Positions 25,580 to 32,361 of a DNA stretch of 32,996 nt are shown here, one piece after another. Within the stretch, counting starts at the first letter, position 1; the number at the start of each line of letters is the position of its first letter. Origin of the DNA: Pseudomonadota bacterium (lineage in GTDB: Bacteria; Pseudomonadota; Alphaproteobacteria; SMXQ01); assembly GCA_022566265.1 (NCBI GenBank), contig JADFJG010000029.1, forward strand, positions 1 to 32,996. The letters run 5' to 3'. The notes under the pieces were generated by a model. That model saw only the letters and a program-made list of their open reading frames with translations. It did no database searches and was not told the origin of the DNA. Position numbers and translations under genes: made by a program.

Positions 25580-26175
25580 TGGAACGCTGGGTCCCCATCG
25601 TGTCCTTGGTGGTCATGGCGTGGTTGACGATGACGGGCGTGGCGGGCGCGCACCATGTGTTGGGCCGTCCCGCCTACAGTTTGAACGAGGACTCCAACAC
25701 CCCGCCCGCCATGCAGGCGGAAGTGCGGACAGGCGACTATTTCGTGACCTACATGGCCTTCCCGGCCTTCCCGCGGCCGGGACATCCCGGCAGGATCAGC
25801 CTCTATGTCAGGCGCATCGACGACGGAACGCCCTTCCAGGGCAAGGTCGCCTTCAAGGTGCGCGGATCATCCTGGCTTTCATGGCTGGGAATCGGCAATG
25901 AGTCCCACGGGCTGGGCCTTCGGCCGCCGGACGACAACGTCTTCCGCCAGGGTTTCCTCTTCGAGAAAGCGGGCGATTACATCATCACCGCCCAGTTCGA
26001 GGCGGATGGCGAGCCCTATGTCATCGACTTCCCGCTGCGTATCGGTGAACCGCCGCCCATCGGCCCCATCGGCATCGCCGTCGGTGCATTGGCGATCGTG
26101 CTCTTGACCGTCAACATCGTCCAGCGCCGCCGCTCGATGACCGGCAAGATCCGCGGCGCCCGTGAAGGCAAGTAA
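25579..26175 (+). CDS. Membrane-anchored periplasmic protein, possible FixH/YtkA-like fold
   Basis: A 198-residue protein with a signal peptide (cleavage near GVAGA, residue 23), a periplasmic domain of about 120 residues beginning HHVLGRPAYSLNEDSNTPP, and one C-terminal helix (about 163-182) with a basic cytoplasmic tail. Beta-strand-like alternation and phrases such as RISLYVRRIDDGTPFQGKVAF suggest an Ig/YtkA-type domain, as in FixH or copper-site accessory proteins, but I cannot assign the family with certainty. The N-terminal His pair right after the signal cleavage could bind metal. It is co-translated with napH and upstream of another ferredoxin, so it belongs to the molybdoenzyme system, perhaps as assembly factor or partner. 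Confidence 0.7.
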   Translation: MERWVPIVSLVVMAWLTMTGVAGAHHVLGRPAYSLNEDSNTPPAMQAEVRTGDYFVTYMAFPAFPRPGHPGRISLYVRRIDDGTPFQGKVAFKVRGSSWLSWLGIGNESHGLGLRPPDDNVFRQGFLFEKAGDYIITAQFEADGEPYVIDFPLRIGEPPPIGPIGIAVGALAIVLLTVNIVQRRRSMTGKIRGAREGK

Positions 26176-26186
26176 GAGGCGCCCCC

Positions 26187-26210
26187 GGGGGGTATGATGG
26201 GGGGTATGAT
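26187..26210 (+). repeat. Tandem 12-bp repeat duplicating ribosome site and start codon
   Basis: GGGGGGTATGAT occurs twice without a gap (26187-26198, 26199-26210). Each copy supplies a G-rich ribosome site and an ATG pair in the same frame as the ferredoxin gene. The repeat therefore gives four in-frame ATG codons (26194, 26197, 26206, 26209). Confidence 0.85.
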
Positions 26211-26808
26211 GAAACGCCGGGAATTCTTCAGGCTGGGGGCGCAAAAAACCGCCCGCGCCGCCCTGCGATTGGCCGCCGACAGGGCCGCCAGGCGGGCGAC
26301 ACGCCGGATCAGGCCCCCCTTCGCCCTGGAAGAGCCGGATTTCCTGCTGGCCTGCACCCGATGCGACAAATGTATCGAGGCCTGCGATTACGACGTGCTG
26401 TTCAAGCTGCCGGCCCATCACGGTCTCCAGGCGGGCGGCACGCCGGTAATGGACTTGCTCAATCGCGGCTGCCACATGTGCCAGGACTGGCCCTGCGTCA
26501 AGGCCTGTGAACCCGGCGCCCTTAAGCTCCCGGCGCTTGACGGAGACGCGCCGGGGCCACCGGCCAAGTTGGCGCGCGCCGGGATAGATGTGAATGTTTG
26601 CCTGCCTTACCTCGGCCCCGAGTGCGGCGCCTGCAGGGATTCGTGTCCCATCCCGGGGGCGCTCGAATGGCAAGGCGGGATCAAGCCCGTCATCGACGAG
26701 GAACGCTGCACCGGATGCGGCCTCTGCCGGGAGGCCTGCATCGTCGACCCCAAGGCGATCGAGATCGGCGCCCTCGTTCCCGGAAAGCCGACGGCTCCCT
26801 ACTTTTAG
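26194..26808 (+). CDS. Second four-cluster ferredoxin (NapF/NapG-like)
   Basis: A 204-residue protein from the first ATG, or 199 from the ATG at 26209, with a Tat-like KRREFFRLG motif directly after that last Met, which favours the downstream start. Cysteine groups are CTRCDKCIEAC, CHMCQDWPCVKAC, the spaced group ECGACRDSCPIP, and CTGCGLCREAC, giving four potential [4Fe-4S] clusters. The sequence after the first group reads CDYDV, not CP, so that cluster is slightly non-standard. It resembles NapF/MauM-type ferredoxins and differs clearly from the NapG at 23957. It is the last gene of the operon, 18 nt after the previous stop, and is convergent with algH. Confidence 0.85.
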   Translation: MMGGMMKRREFFRLGAQKTARAALRLAADRAARRATRRIRPPFALEEPDFLLACTRCDKCIEACDYDVLFKLPAHHGLQAGGTPVMDLLNRGCHMCQDWPCVKACEPGALKLPALDGDAPGPPAKLARAGIDVNVCLPYLGPECGACRDSCPIPGALEWQGGIKPVIDEERCTGCGLCREACIVDPKAIEIGALVPGKPTAPYF

Positions 26809-26864
26809 CCTATCGGGCGTCGCGATCCCAAAAGATGGATTATCTCTGGACGAGAAAGTAAGTC

Positions 26865-27446
26865 CTAGGCGTGGCCGGCCTGGCCCGAGAGCATGGAGAA
26901 ATCGACGCCGATCTTGGCCAGCGCCCGTTCCCACTTTTTGTCGAGGTCGGGGTCGAAGACCAGGTCGTCATCGGCGGGCACGCTGAGCCAGCCATTGGCG
27001 TGAATTTCGGCGTCCAGTTGGCCCGGCCCCCAACCGGCATAGCCGAGAGCGAGGATATTGAGCTTTGGCCCGTTGCCGCTGGCGATGTCCTTCAGCACTT
27101 CCATCGTCGCCGTCAGTCCCACCCGCTTGTCGACAAGCATGGTGGTGTTCTGAACATAATCGGACGAATGAAGGACGAACCCCCGTCCGGTCTCCACCGG
27201 ACCGCCGAACAGGACCTGGATCTTGTCGTCGATGACTTCGGCGTCGATGCTGAGTTGCTTCAAAAGGTCGGGGAAAGTGAGGGCCTCGATCTCGCGGTTT
27301 ACCACCAGGCCCATTGCACCGTCGGCGGTGTGGGCACAAATATAGATGACCGTGCGCTCGAAGCGGGGGTCGGTCATCTGTGGCATGGCGATCAGCAGCT
27401 GCCCCGTGAGGTAGCCCGATCCTGATTTACCGGAGGTTGACGGCAT
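26865..27446 (-). CDS. AlgH/YqgE family protein (UPF0301)
   Basis: A 193-residue cytosolic protein. The family signature is complete: GYLTGQLLIAMPQMTDPRFERTVIYICAHTADGAMGLVVNR at the N-terminus, then FGGPVETGRGFVLHSSDY, and LGYAGWGPGQLDAEI. The biochemical function of the family is unresolved, with links to transcriptional regulation of alginate genes in Pseudomonas. It is divergent from the DsbD-like gene across a 145-bp AT-rich promoter region. This pairing with DsbD and a peroxiredoxin is unconnected with the molybdoenzyme operon in direction. Start ATG at 27446; no strong ribosome site is visible. Confidence 0.93.
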   Translation of the reverse strand: MPSTSGKSGSGYLTGQLLIAMPQMTDPRFERTVIYICAHTADGAMGLVVNREIEALTFPDLLKQLSIDAEVIDDKIQVLFGGPVETGRGFVLHSSDYVQNTTMLVDKRVGLTATMEVLKDIASGNGPKLNILALGYAGWGPGQLDAEIHANGWLSVPADDDLVFDPDLDKKWERALAKIGVDFSMLSGQAGHA

Positions 27447-27591
27447 TCCCCGTACCCTACCAAACTAGCGAATATTAACGTTTCATTGTTTATATACCAT
27501 AACACAAAATTGATGATATTTGGGCAATCATTGCCGGACAATAACGGTAAAATTGGCAACCTGTGTTAGCGAAATAGGGATAATGTCCTAA
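27447..27591. promoter_or_regulatory. AT-rich divergent promoter region of algH and dsbD-like gene
   Basis: This 145-bp region is strikingly AT-rich against a GC-rich background, with TATATACCATAACA near 27490 and repeated AAAATTG/TTGGCAA motifs. It must hold promoters for both divergent genes, but I cannot fix hexamers with confidence. Confidence 0.45.
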
Positions 27592-29802
27592 ATGTCAGTT
27601 GGTGACCCTTCGTCCCGTGCCCGGCCCGAAACCGGTCCCTTATCCCCGAGGCCGGGCCGGTCCCTTGGGCCGCGGCCATTCTCCGGCCTTGGCGTGGCGC
27701 TGATGGCCTTGGCGCTGTCCTGGGCGGTCTGGCCCGCGCCCGCCGCCTTGGCGGCGGCGTCCGACTGGGCGCGGACCGATCAATCGAGGGTCAGGCTGGT
27801 CAGCACCGTCGACGCCGCCGGTGACGGCGAGGTCCTTCTTCTCGGGCTCCAGTTCCGCATGGCGCCGAAGTGGAAGACCTATTGGCGCTCGCCCGGCGAT
27901 GCGGGTTATCCGCCGAAGCTCGACTGGACGGGCTCGGAGAATGTTGGCGGCGCGGCCGTCTCCTGGCCGGTGCCCGAGCGTTACGCCATCTTCGGGCTCA
28001 ACACCTTCGTCTACACCGATGAGGTGGTGCTGCCGATCGAGATCACCCCCAGCGATCCGGGAAAGCCGGTCCGTCTGCGCCTGGCCGTCGATTACCTGCT
28101 GTGCGACCAGATCTGTATTCCCTACGCCGCCAAGCTCGCCCTCGATCTGCCGGCCGGGCCGGCGGTGCCGAGCCGCTTCACCAGGCTCATCGGCCGCTAT
28201 GTCGCCCGCGTGCCCGGCAACGGCGCGGACCACGGCCTCGCCATAGAACAGGTGCGGCTCACCGGCAAGGAAACGGCGCCGGTGCTCGAGGTGCTGGCCC
28301 GCTCGCGCCTTGGCTTCACCAAGCCGGACATCCTGGTCGAAGGGCCGAAACAGCTGCAGTTCGGCATTCCCGATGTCGAGATTTCGGGCGGCGGCGGGAC
28401 GGCGCTGTTGCGAATACCCGTCACCGTCAGTGGCGAGACCGCGGTGCCGCCCAAGAGCCCGGAGCTTACCCTGACCTTGGTCGACGGCGCGCGCGCCATG
28501 GAGAAGACGGTCACCGCCGTTCCCGGCATGGAAGAGGCGGCGCCATGGAGCACGTTGTTCACCATCCTCGCCCTGGCGCTCTTGGGCGGTTTCATCCTCA
28601 ACCTGATGCCCTGCGTGCTGCCGGTGCTGTCCATCAAGCTTCTCGGTATGATCGAGCATGGCGGCGGTGAACGGGGCCGGGTCAGGCTCGGATTCCTGAT
28701 GACGGCGGCGGGCATCCTGTTCTCGTTCCTGGTGCTGGCGGTGGCGGCCTTGGGGTTGAGAAGCGCCGGCGTCGTCATTGGCTGGGGCATCCAGTTCCAG
28801 CAGCCCGTCTTCCTCGTCGCCATGTCTCTCCTCCTCACCCTTTTCGCCTGCAATATGTGGGGAATATTCGAGATCCGCCTTCCCGGTTGGGCTTCCGGTG
28901 TCGCCGCCGGAGGCGGGGAGGGCCAGAGTCTCCCCGCCGCCTTTGGCACCGGCGCCTTCACCACCTTGGTGGCGACACCGTGCTCGGCGCCGTTCCTCGG
29001 CACCGCCGTCGGTTTCGCGCTGTCCCGCGGCGCCTTCGAGATCTTCGCCGTGTTCGCGGCGCTCGGCGTCGGTCTTGCGCTGCCTTATCTCCTGGTGGCG
29101 GCGGCCCCTGGCCTGGCCAGACACCTGCCGAGGCCCGGACCCTGGATGGTGGTCTTCCGCAGGGTCCTGGGCGTAGCCCTGGCGGCGACGGTCCTGTGGC
29201 TGATCTCGGTGCTGGTGGTACAATCGGGGATCAACGCCGCCCTTGCCGTCGGCGCGCTGATGGCGGTGACGGTCCTGGTAATCTGGGGCCGCGCCCGCTT
29301 GCCCCGGGCGGGCGCCGGGGCGGGACGCGCCTTGACGGCCGGCGCCGTCGGCGTCGTCGCGGTCCTGGCCTTCCTGGCGCCGGCATTCCTCGCGCCCGAG
29401 GGGACGGAGAGACCTGTCGCGGGCGTCGCCGACGGCGTCTGGCGGCCGTTCGACAAGGTTCAGATCCTCAATCACGTCGGCGCCGGCAAGACCGTCTTCG
29501 TCGACGTCACCGCGGATTGGTGCCTCTCCTGTCAGGTCAACAAGGCCCTGGTGCTCGACCGTGGCGAGGTCGCCGCCCGTCTCGGCGGTGATCAGATGGT
29601 GGCGATGCGGGCCGACTGGACCCGTCCCAGCGATGAGATTTCCGCCTACCTCGCGAGCTTCGGCCGCTACGGCATCCCGTTCAACGTCGTCTACGGCCCC
29701 GGCGCGCCGTCGGGCGTGGTGCTGTCCGAGCTGCTGACGGCGAACGAGGTGCTCGAAGCCTTCGGACGCGCCGGCGGCGGCGTCAAATCCTCGCGCCGCT
29801 GA
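27592..29802 (+). CDS. dsbD: DsbD/ScsB-type thiol-disulfide transporter
   Basis: Large membrane protein moving reducing equivalents from cytosolic thioredoxin to the periplasm, 736 residues. Three parts are visible. The periplasmic N-terminal domain (about 58-310) has a CDQIC pair (C171, C175). The central membrane domain has about eight helices with the paired cysteines C341 (MPCVLPVLSIK) and C464 (TPCSAPFLGTA). The C-terminal thioredoxin-like domain (about 620-730) has CLSC (C644, C647). The N-terminal domain is larger than in E. coli DsbD (565 residues), closer to ScsB-type proteins. A signal peptide is preceded by a 30-residue hydrophilic extension, so the true start may be the GTG at 27601 or later; the ribosome site is weak. 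Reductant could serve cytochrome c maturation or Cu-site cysteines of the oxidases. Confidence 0.88.
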   Translation: MSVGDPSSRARPETGPLSPRPGRSLGPRPFSGLGVALMALALSWAVWPAPAALAAASDWARTDQSRVRLVSTVDAAGDGEVLLLGLQFRMAPKWKTYWRSPGDAGYPPKLDWTGSENVGGAAVSWPVPERYAIFGLNTFVYTDEVVLPIEITPSDPGKPVRLRLAVDYLLCDQICIPYAAKLALDLPAGPAVPSRFTRLIGRYVARVPGNGADHGLAIEQVRLTGKETAPVLEVLARSRLGFTKPDILVEGPKQLQFGIPDVEISGGGGTALLRIPVTVSGETAVPPKSPELTLTLVDGARAMEKTVTAVPGMEEAAPWSTLFTILALALLGGFILNLMPCVLPVLSIKLLGMIEHGGGERGRVRLGFLMTAAGILFSFLVLAVAALGLRSAGVVIGWGIQFQQPVFLVAMSLLLTLFACNMWGIFEIRLPGWASGVAAGGGEGQSLPAAFGTGAFTTLVATPCSAPFLGTAVGFALSRGAFEIFAVFAALGVGLALPYLLVAAAPGLARHLPRPGPWMVVFRRVLGVALAATVLWLISVLVVQSGINAALAVGALMAVTVLVIWGRARLPRAGAGAGRALTAGAVGVVAVLAFLAPAFLAPEGTERPVAGVADGVWRPFDKVQILNHVGAGKTVFVDVTADWCLSCQVNKALVLDRGEVAARLGGDQMVAMRADWTRPSDEISAYLASFGRYGIPFNVVYGPGAPSGVVLSELLTANEVLEAFGRAGGGVKSSRR

Positions 29803-29949
29803 AACATACGCAGCGTCGAAGCACCCGGTATGGCCCTTCGGTTTGAGGGGTGAAATCGCACCCGCTTGCGCCTATGATAACAGATTAGGTACTAACCGAT
29901 GAGGCCGGGGGCACCCCGGCGCCAACGCAAATCGCGGGGAGAGCCGACA

Positions 29950-30432
29950 ATGACGATCAAGGTTGGAGACAAGATACCATCGGTCACGCTGCAACATATG
30001 ACCGCCGACGGCATAGCCGATATCTCGACCGATGAAATTTTCGGCGGCAAGCGGGTCGCCCTTTTCGCCCTGCCGGGCGCCTTCACCCCCACCTGTTCGG
30101 CCAAACACCTGCCGGGATTCGTCGCCAACGCCGGTGCGATCAAGGCCAAGGGGGTGGACACCATCGCCTGCGTCTCGGTCAACGACGCCTTCGTCATGAA
30201 CGCCTGGGGCGAGAACCAGGGGGCCGGCGAGGAGGTCCTCATGCTCGCCGACGGCTCGGCGAAGCTGGCCACGGCGCTCGGGGTCGAGCTTGACCTCGCT
30301 GATCGGGGCATGGGCGTGCGCTCGCGTCGCTACTCGATGATCGTCGACGACGGCGTGGTGACGACGTTCAACCTCGAAGCGTCCGGCGCCTATGAGGTCA
30401 GCGACGCCGAAACCCTGCTCGGGAAACTCTGA
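29950..30432 (+). CDS. Peroxiredoxin, Prx5/AhpE-like (thiol peroxidase)
   Basis: A 160-residue peroxiredoxin of the Prx5 group that reduces hydrogen peroxide and organic peroxides, probably in the cytosol. The peroxidatic cysteine is C49 in LPGAFTPTCSAKHLPGF, the typical Prx5 sequence, and the conserved Arg is in GVRSRRYSMIVDDGVV. There is no second cysteine in the usual position for an atypical two-Cys mechanism other than C67-region SVNDAF lacking Cys, so it may work as a one-Cys enzyme or use a glutaredoxin. The start is ATG 29950 with GGGGAGA upstream; an extension to 29899 is unlikely. It lies 147 bp after the DsbD-like gene. Confidence 0.9.
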   Translation: MTIKVGDKIPSVTLQHMTADGIADISTDEIFGGKRVALFALPGAFTPTCSAKHLPGFVANAGAIKAKGVDTIACVSVNDAFVMNAWGENQGAGEEVLMLADGSAKLATALGVELDLADRGMGVRSRRYSMIVDDGVVTTFNLEASGAYEVSDAETLLGKL

Positions 30433-30757
30433 GGCGGGCTACCCAGGGGGGGGGTCCTCGGGCCGTCCCGGAGCGGGCTTCACGATCGGCGAAATCCATG
30501 GCCTTGCCGGCGGCGGAAATCACGCGGCCTGGTTGAAGATTTCGGTTTTGCGTTCACCACGGGAGCGGACCTTGCAGCCGGTTGCGATACGACCAAGGGG
30601 CGACACCCCCTGGACCCCCCTCAATGGTAAAATGGCTAAACTAGGAAAAACCAGGGAAAACCGGGCGATTCCTTGATGCGGAACCCGACGCTCAAAGACC
30701 GAGCCCCGCCGATGGCGGGGCTCGTTCCTTCTGGGTAAGTTCAGGTCTACCGCGCCG
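30433..30757. other. Intergenic region with a 9-G run and a strong hairpin
   Basis: In these 325 bases I see no convincing gene. The open frame at 30392-30676 is an out-of-frame overlap of the peroxiredoxin end with no ribosome site. There is a G9 run (30446-30454), and the terminator-like hairpin at 30700-30724. Confidence 0.5.
30700..30724. terminator. Strong GC hairpin between convergent genes
   Basis: Arms CGAGCCCCGCC (30700-30710) and GGCGGGGCTCG (30714-30724) form a perfect 11-bp stem with a 3-nt loop. On the plus strand it is followed by TTCCTTCT; on the minus strand by TCTTTG. It probably terminates both the peroxiredoxin transcript and the small minus-strand gene at 30758-31018, though the T-runs are poor. 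Confidence 0.65.
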
Positions 30758-31018
30758 TCACATCGGCTTGTATGGCGCAACCCCAAGAATTTTTAAAGCC
30801 GCGTGCAGAGCTTTGATCGACTCCCCGTGTTTTTTGCTCTTATGGAGAGCCGCGCCCTTGTCGCGCAACGCCTTGACCTCCGTCATCTGCATTTGGTTCA
30901 ATCCCTTTGCCTTTGGCAGGGATTGGTCGATGATCTTGACATCCTTCGGACAGTGTTTGGCCAAGGCCGGCGACGTCATGGCCATGACCACTGCAACCGC
31001 TACGAGAATAGTTTTCAT
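30758..31018 (-). CDS. Small secreted helical protein, 86 aa
   Basis: Signal peptide of 20 residues (MKTILVAVAVVMAMTSPALA) followed by a 66-residue mature part: KHCPKDVKIIDQSL..., predicted helical and rich in Lys and Ala, with a single Cys after the cleavage site. AGGGAGG lies 8 nt before the ATG. The CP-K-D/H-x-x-x-ID pattern after the signal is similar to the 120-aa protein at 31879 (CPKHFAAAQAAID), so they may be distant relatives. Function unknown; the family is common as small periplasmic proteins in Rhodospirillales-like genomes, from general familiarity only. Confidence 0.75.
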   Translation of the reverse strand: MKTILVAVAVVMAMTSPALAKHCPKDVKIIDQSLPKAKGLNQMQMTEVKALRDKGAALHKSKKHGESIKALHAALKILGVAPYKPM

Positions 31019-31303
31019 GGATATTCCTCCCTGTAAAGTGCCCGCCGATCACGAGCATGGAAGTGATTCTGCGAACTATTCGCAACTGAGTCAATGAAAA
31101 CTCGACATTCCCCAGATGACATCCGATTTCGTGGAAATTGCAGCACTGTCCCACCGCCACCGGAACTGTATCCTTTATGCAGCCATCCGATTGCATGATT
31201 TTGGTAATCGGCCCGCACTTGGAAGGCCATTTTCCCATATTTTCCGCCATCCAGACACACCTCTCGTGTCGATTTCTTCTCGCTGTCGATTCCTTCGGCC
31301 TAC
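31019..31303. other. Intergenic region with no supported gene
   Basis: Upstream of the 86-aa minus-strand gene, this stretch is less GC-rich than average. Frames open on both strands (31015-31260 minus, 31116-31361 plus) lack ribosome sites and look like translated non-coding DNA. The last 60 bases adjoining it on the plus strand appear to be a gene remnant (next entry). Confidence 0.5.
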
Positions 31304-31361
31304 GCCGGAGCAGGATGACGCCAACGCCGCCGGCATGGTGCATGCCAAATACATGAAGTAG
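31304..31361 (+). pseudogene. 3' remnant of a small paralogous gene
   Basis: The frame ending at TAG 31359-31361 reads EQDDANAAGMVHAKYMK. It is followed at once by the same GTAACACCGGGC...TTCCGGGA sequence and hairpin that follow the intact 120-aa gene at 31879-32241. Both ends share an AACGCC/ACGGCC-GCCGGCAT-like stretch before the stop. It is therefore interpreted as the degenerate 3' end of a third copy. The upstream part is not recognisable. The interpretation rests mainly on the shared downstream element. Confidence 0.45.
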
Positions 31362-31363
31362 GC

Positions 31364-31421
31364 GTAACACCGGGCATTCCGGGAAGGGATCGCCGCGCCC
31401 TGGATGGTTCTTGGGCGCGGC
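31364..31421 (+). terminator. Terminator-like repeat, copy 1
   Basis: Starts GTAACACCGGGCATTCCGGGA and ends with a hairpin of arms GCCGCGCCC (31392-31400) and GGGCGCGGC (31413-31421). The same block, with few differences, follows the intact small gene at 32244-32305. No T-run follows this copy. Confidence 0.6.
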
Positions 31422-31439
31422 TGAACCGCCGCTGCCGCG

Positions 31440-31678
31440 TTGGTCGTTATCCTCATCGCCTCCGTAGCCTTCGCCGCACCGTGCCCTGGGCATGCCGATC
31501 CGGCACAGAACGCCATCGACAAGGCCACGGCGGCGATGAAAGGAATGTCGGACAAGGGCAAGATGGGCCCGGTCCACACGCTGATCGACGATGCCAAGAT
31601 GCTGCTCGCGTCAGCAAAGCACAACTGCGCCAAGCCCGCGGCTACGCCGAAGCCGCCGTGGGTCTCTCGAAGAAATAG
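31440..31678 (+). pseudogene. Small secreted protein gene with frameshift and lost start
   Basis: The translation APCPGHADPAQNAIDKATAAMKG...GPVHTLIDDAKMLLASAKHNCAKP is clearly paralogous to the 120-aa protein at 31879 (ALVHALLDDAKMLLAGAKHNHAKP). After AKHNCAKP the frame drifts; switching by one base at the CCC near 31632-31634 restores RGYAEAAVGLSKK and a stop at 31676-31678. The 5' end is also abnormal: an in-frame TGA at 31422 leaves only a TTG (31440) and a signal peptide with no basic n-region, and a terminator-like hairpin lies just upstream with no ribosome site. One missing C plus a truncated start make a pseudogene most likely. Confidence 0.6.
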
Positions 31679-31878
31679 ACTGAACGTCTAGCAGACCCCC
31701 CCCCCCTTAAGACGCGGTCCGGCGCCGCCCCCTTTGCTGGTGGCGGCGCCGGAATCCGCGATCTGGACTCCGGCGCGCCCTATAGGGCACAATCAGGGGT
31801 CTTTCGGGGCCGGCAAAGGAGAACACGAGGACCGCCATGCCGCCATGGTGTCAATCCGTTGAATAAGGGAGGTAGGTT
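31679..31878. other. Spacer between small paralogues, with an 11-C run
   Basis: Contains C11 at 31696-31706 followed by TTAAGACG, and otherwise GC-rich spacer. No gene supported. The ribosome site GGGAGG of the next gene lies at its end. A promoter for the 120-aa gene must be here but is not obvious. Confidence 0.4.
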
Positions 31879-32241
31879 ATGAGACTCGGAACTCTAATGG
31901 CGTTCATCGCCGTCCTTGCCTTGGGTCAATTGCCATCGACAGCCAATGCCTTCGCATGTCCCAAACACTTCGCCGCGGCCCAGGCCGCGATCGACAAGGT
32001 GACAAAGGACATGAAGGGCGAAATGTCGAAGAAGATGGCGGCGGCCGGCATGGCCGCCGACATGGCACTGGTGCATGCTCTACTCGACGACGCCAAGATG
32101 TTGTTGGCGGGGGCGAAGCACAATCACGCCAAGCCCCAGGGCAAATACGACCATGCCCGCGCCATCGCCAAGGCCGACGCGGCCAAGGGCTCCGCCACGG
32201 CCGCCGACATCTTCCATTGGAAGCTCATGGGCAAAATGTAG
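31879..32241 (+). CDS. Small secreted His/Lys/Ala-rich protein, 120 aa
   Basis: Signal peptide of about 24 residues (ending STANA), then a helical mature protein FACPKHFAAAQAAIDKVTKDMKGEMSK... with LVHALLDDAKMLLAGAKHNHAKPQGKYDHARAIAKADAAKG and the ending IFHWKLMGKM. It has one Cys and several His (KHF, KHNH, YDHA, FHW) that could bind metal, but no motif I can name. A good GGGAGG ribosome site precedes the ATG. It is the intact member of a local paralogue set and is followed by a terminator-like hairpin and then a multicopper oxidase gene. Function unknown. Confidence 0.8.
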   Translation: MRLGTLMAFIAVLALGQLPSTANAFACPKHFAAAQAAIDKVTKDMKGEMSKKMAAAGMAADMALVHALLDDAKMLLAGAKHNHAKPQGKYDHARAIAKADAAKGSATAADIFHWKLMGKM

Positions 32242-32243
32242 AA

Positions 32244-32310
32244 GTAACACCGGGCGTTCCGGGAGAAGGCGTCGCCGCGCCCCGATGGGGTCTCGGGCGC
32301 GGCGATCCTC
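32244..32310 (+). terminator. Terminator, copy 2 of the repeat, after the 120-aa gene
   Basis: GTAACACCGGGCGTTCCGGGA leads into a hairpin with arms TCGCCGCGCCC (32272-32282) and GGGCGCGGCGA (32295-32305), an 11-bp stem, followed by TCCTCTCCTTTTT. A convincing intrinsic terminator, nearly identical to the block at 31364-31421. Confidence 0.75.
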
Positions 32311-32361
32311 TCCTTTTTCCGGGTCCGGGGGGTGGTTCCAACAGGCTTGGGAGGTTTTGCC

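Noticed and set aside
30392-30676. 94-residue plus-strand ORF after the peroxiredoxin
   Set aside because: Starts inside the peroxiredoxin gene in another frame, includes a 9-G run and has no ribosome site.
31015-31260. 81-residue minus-strand ORF upstream of the small 86-aa gene
   Set aside because: It overlaps the start region of the 86-aa gene in another frame and has no signal or motif.
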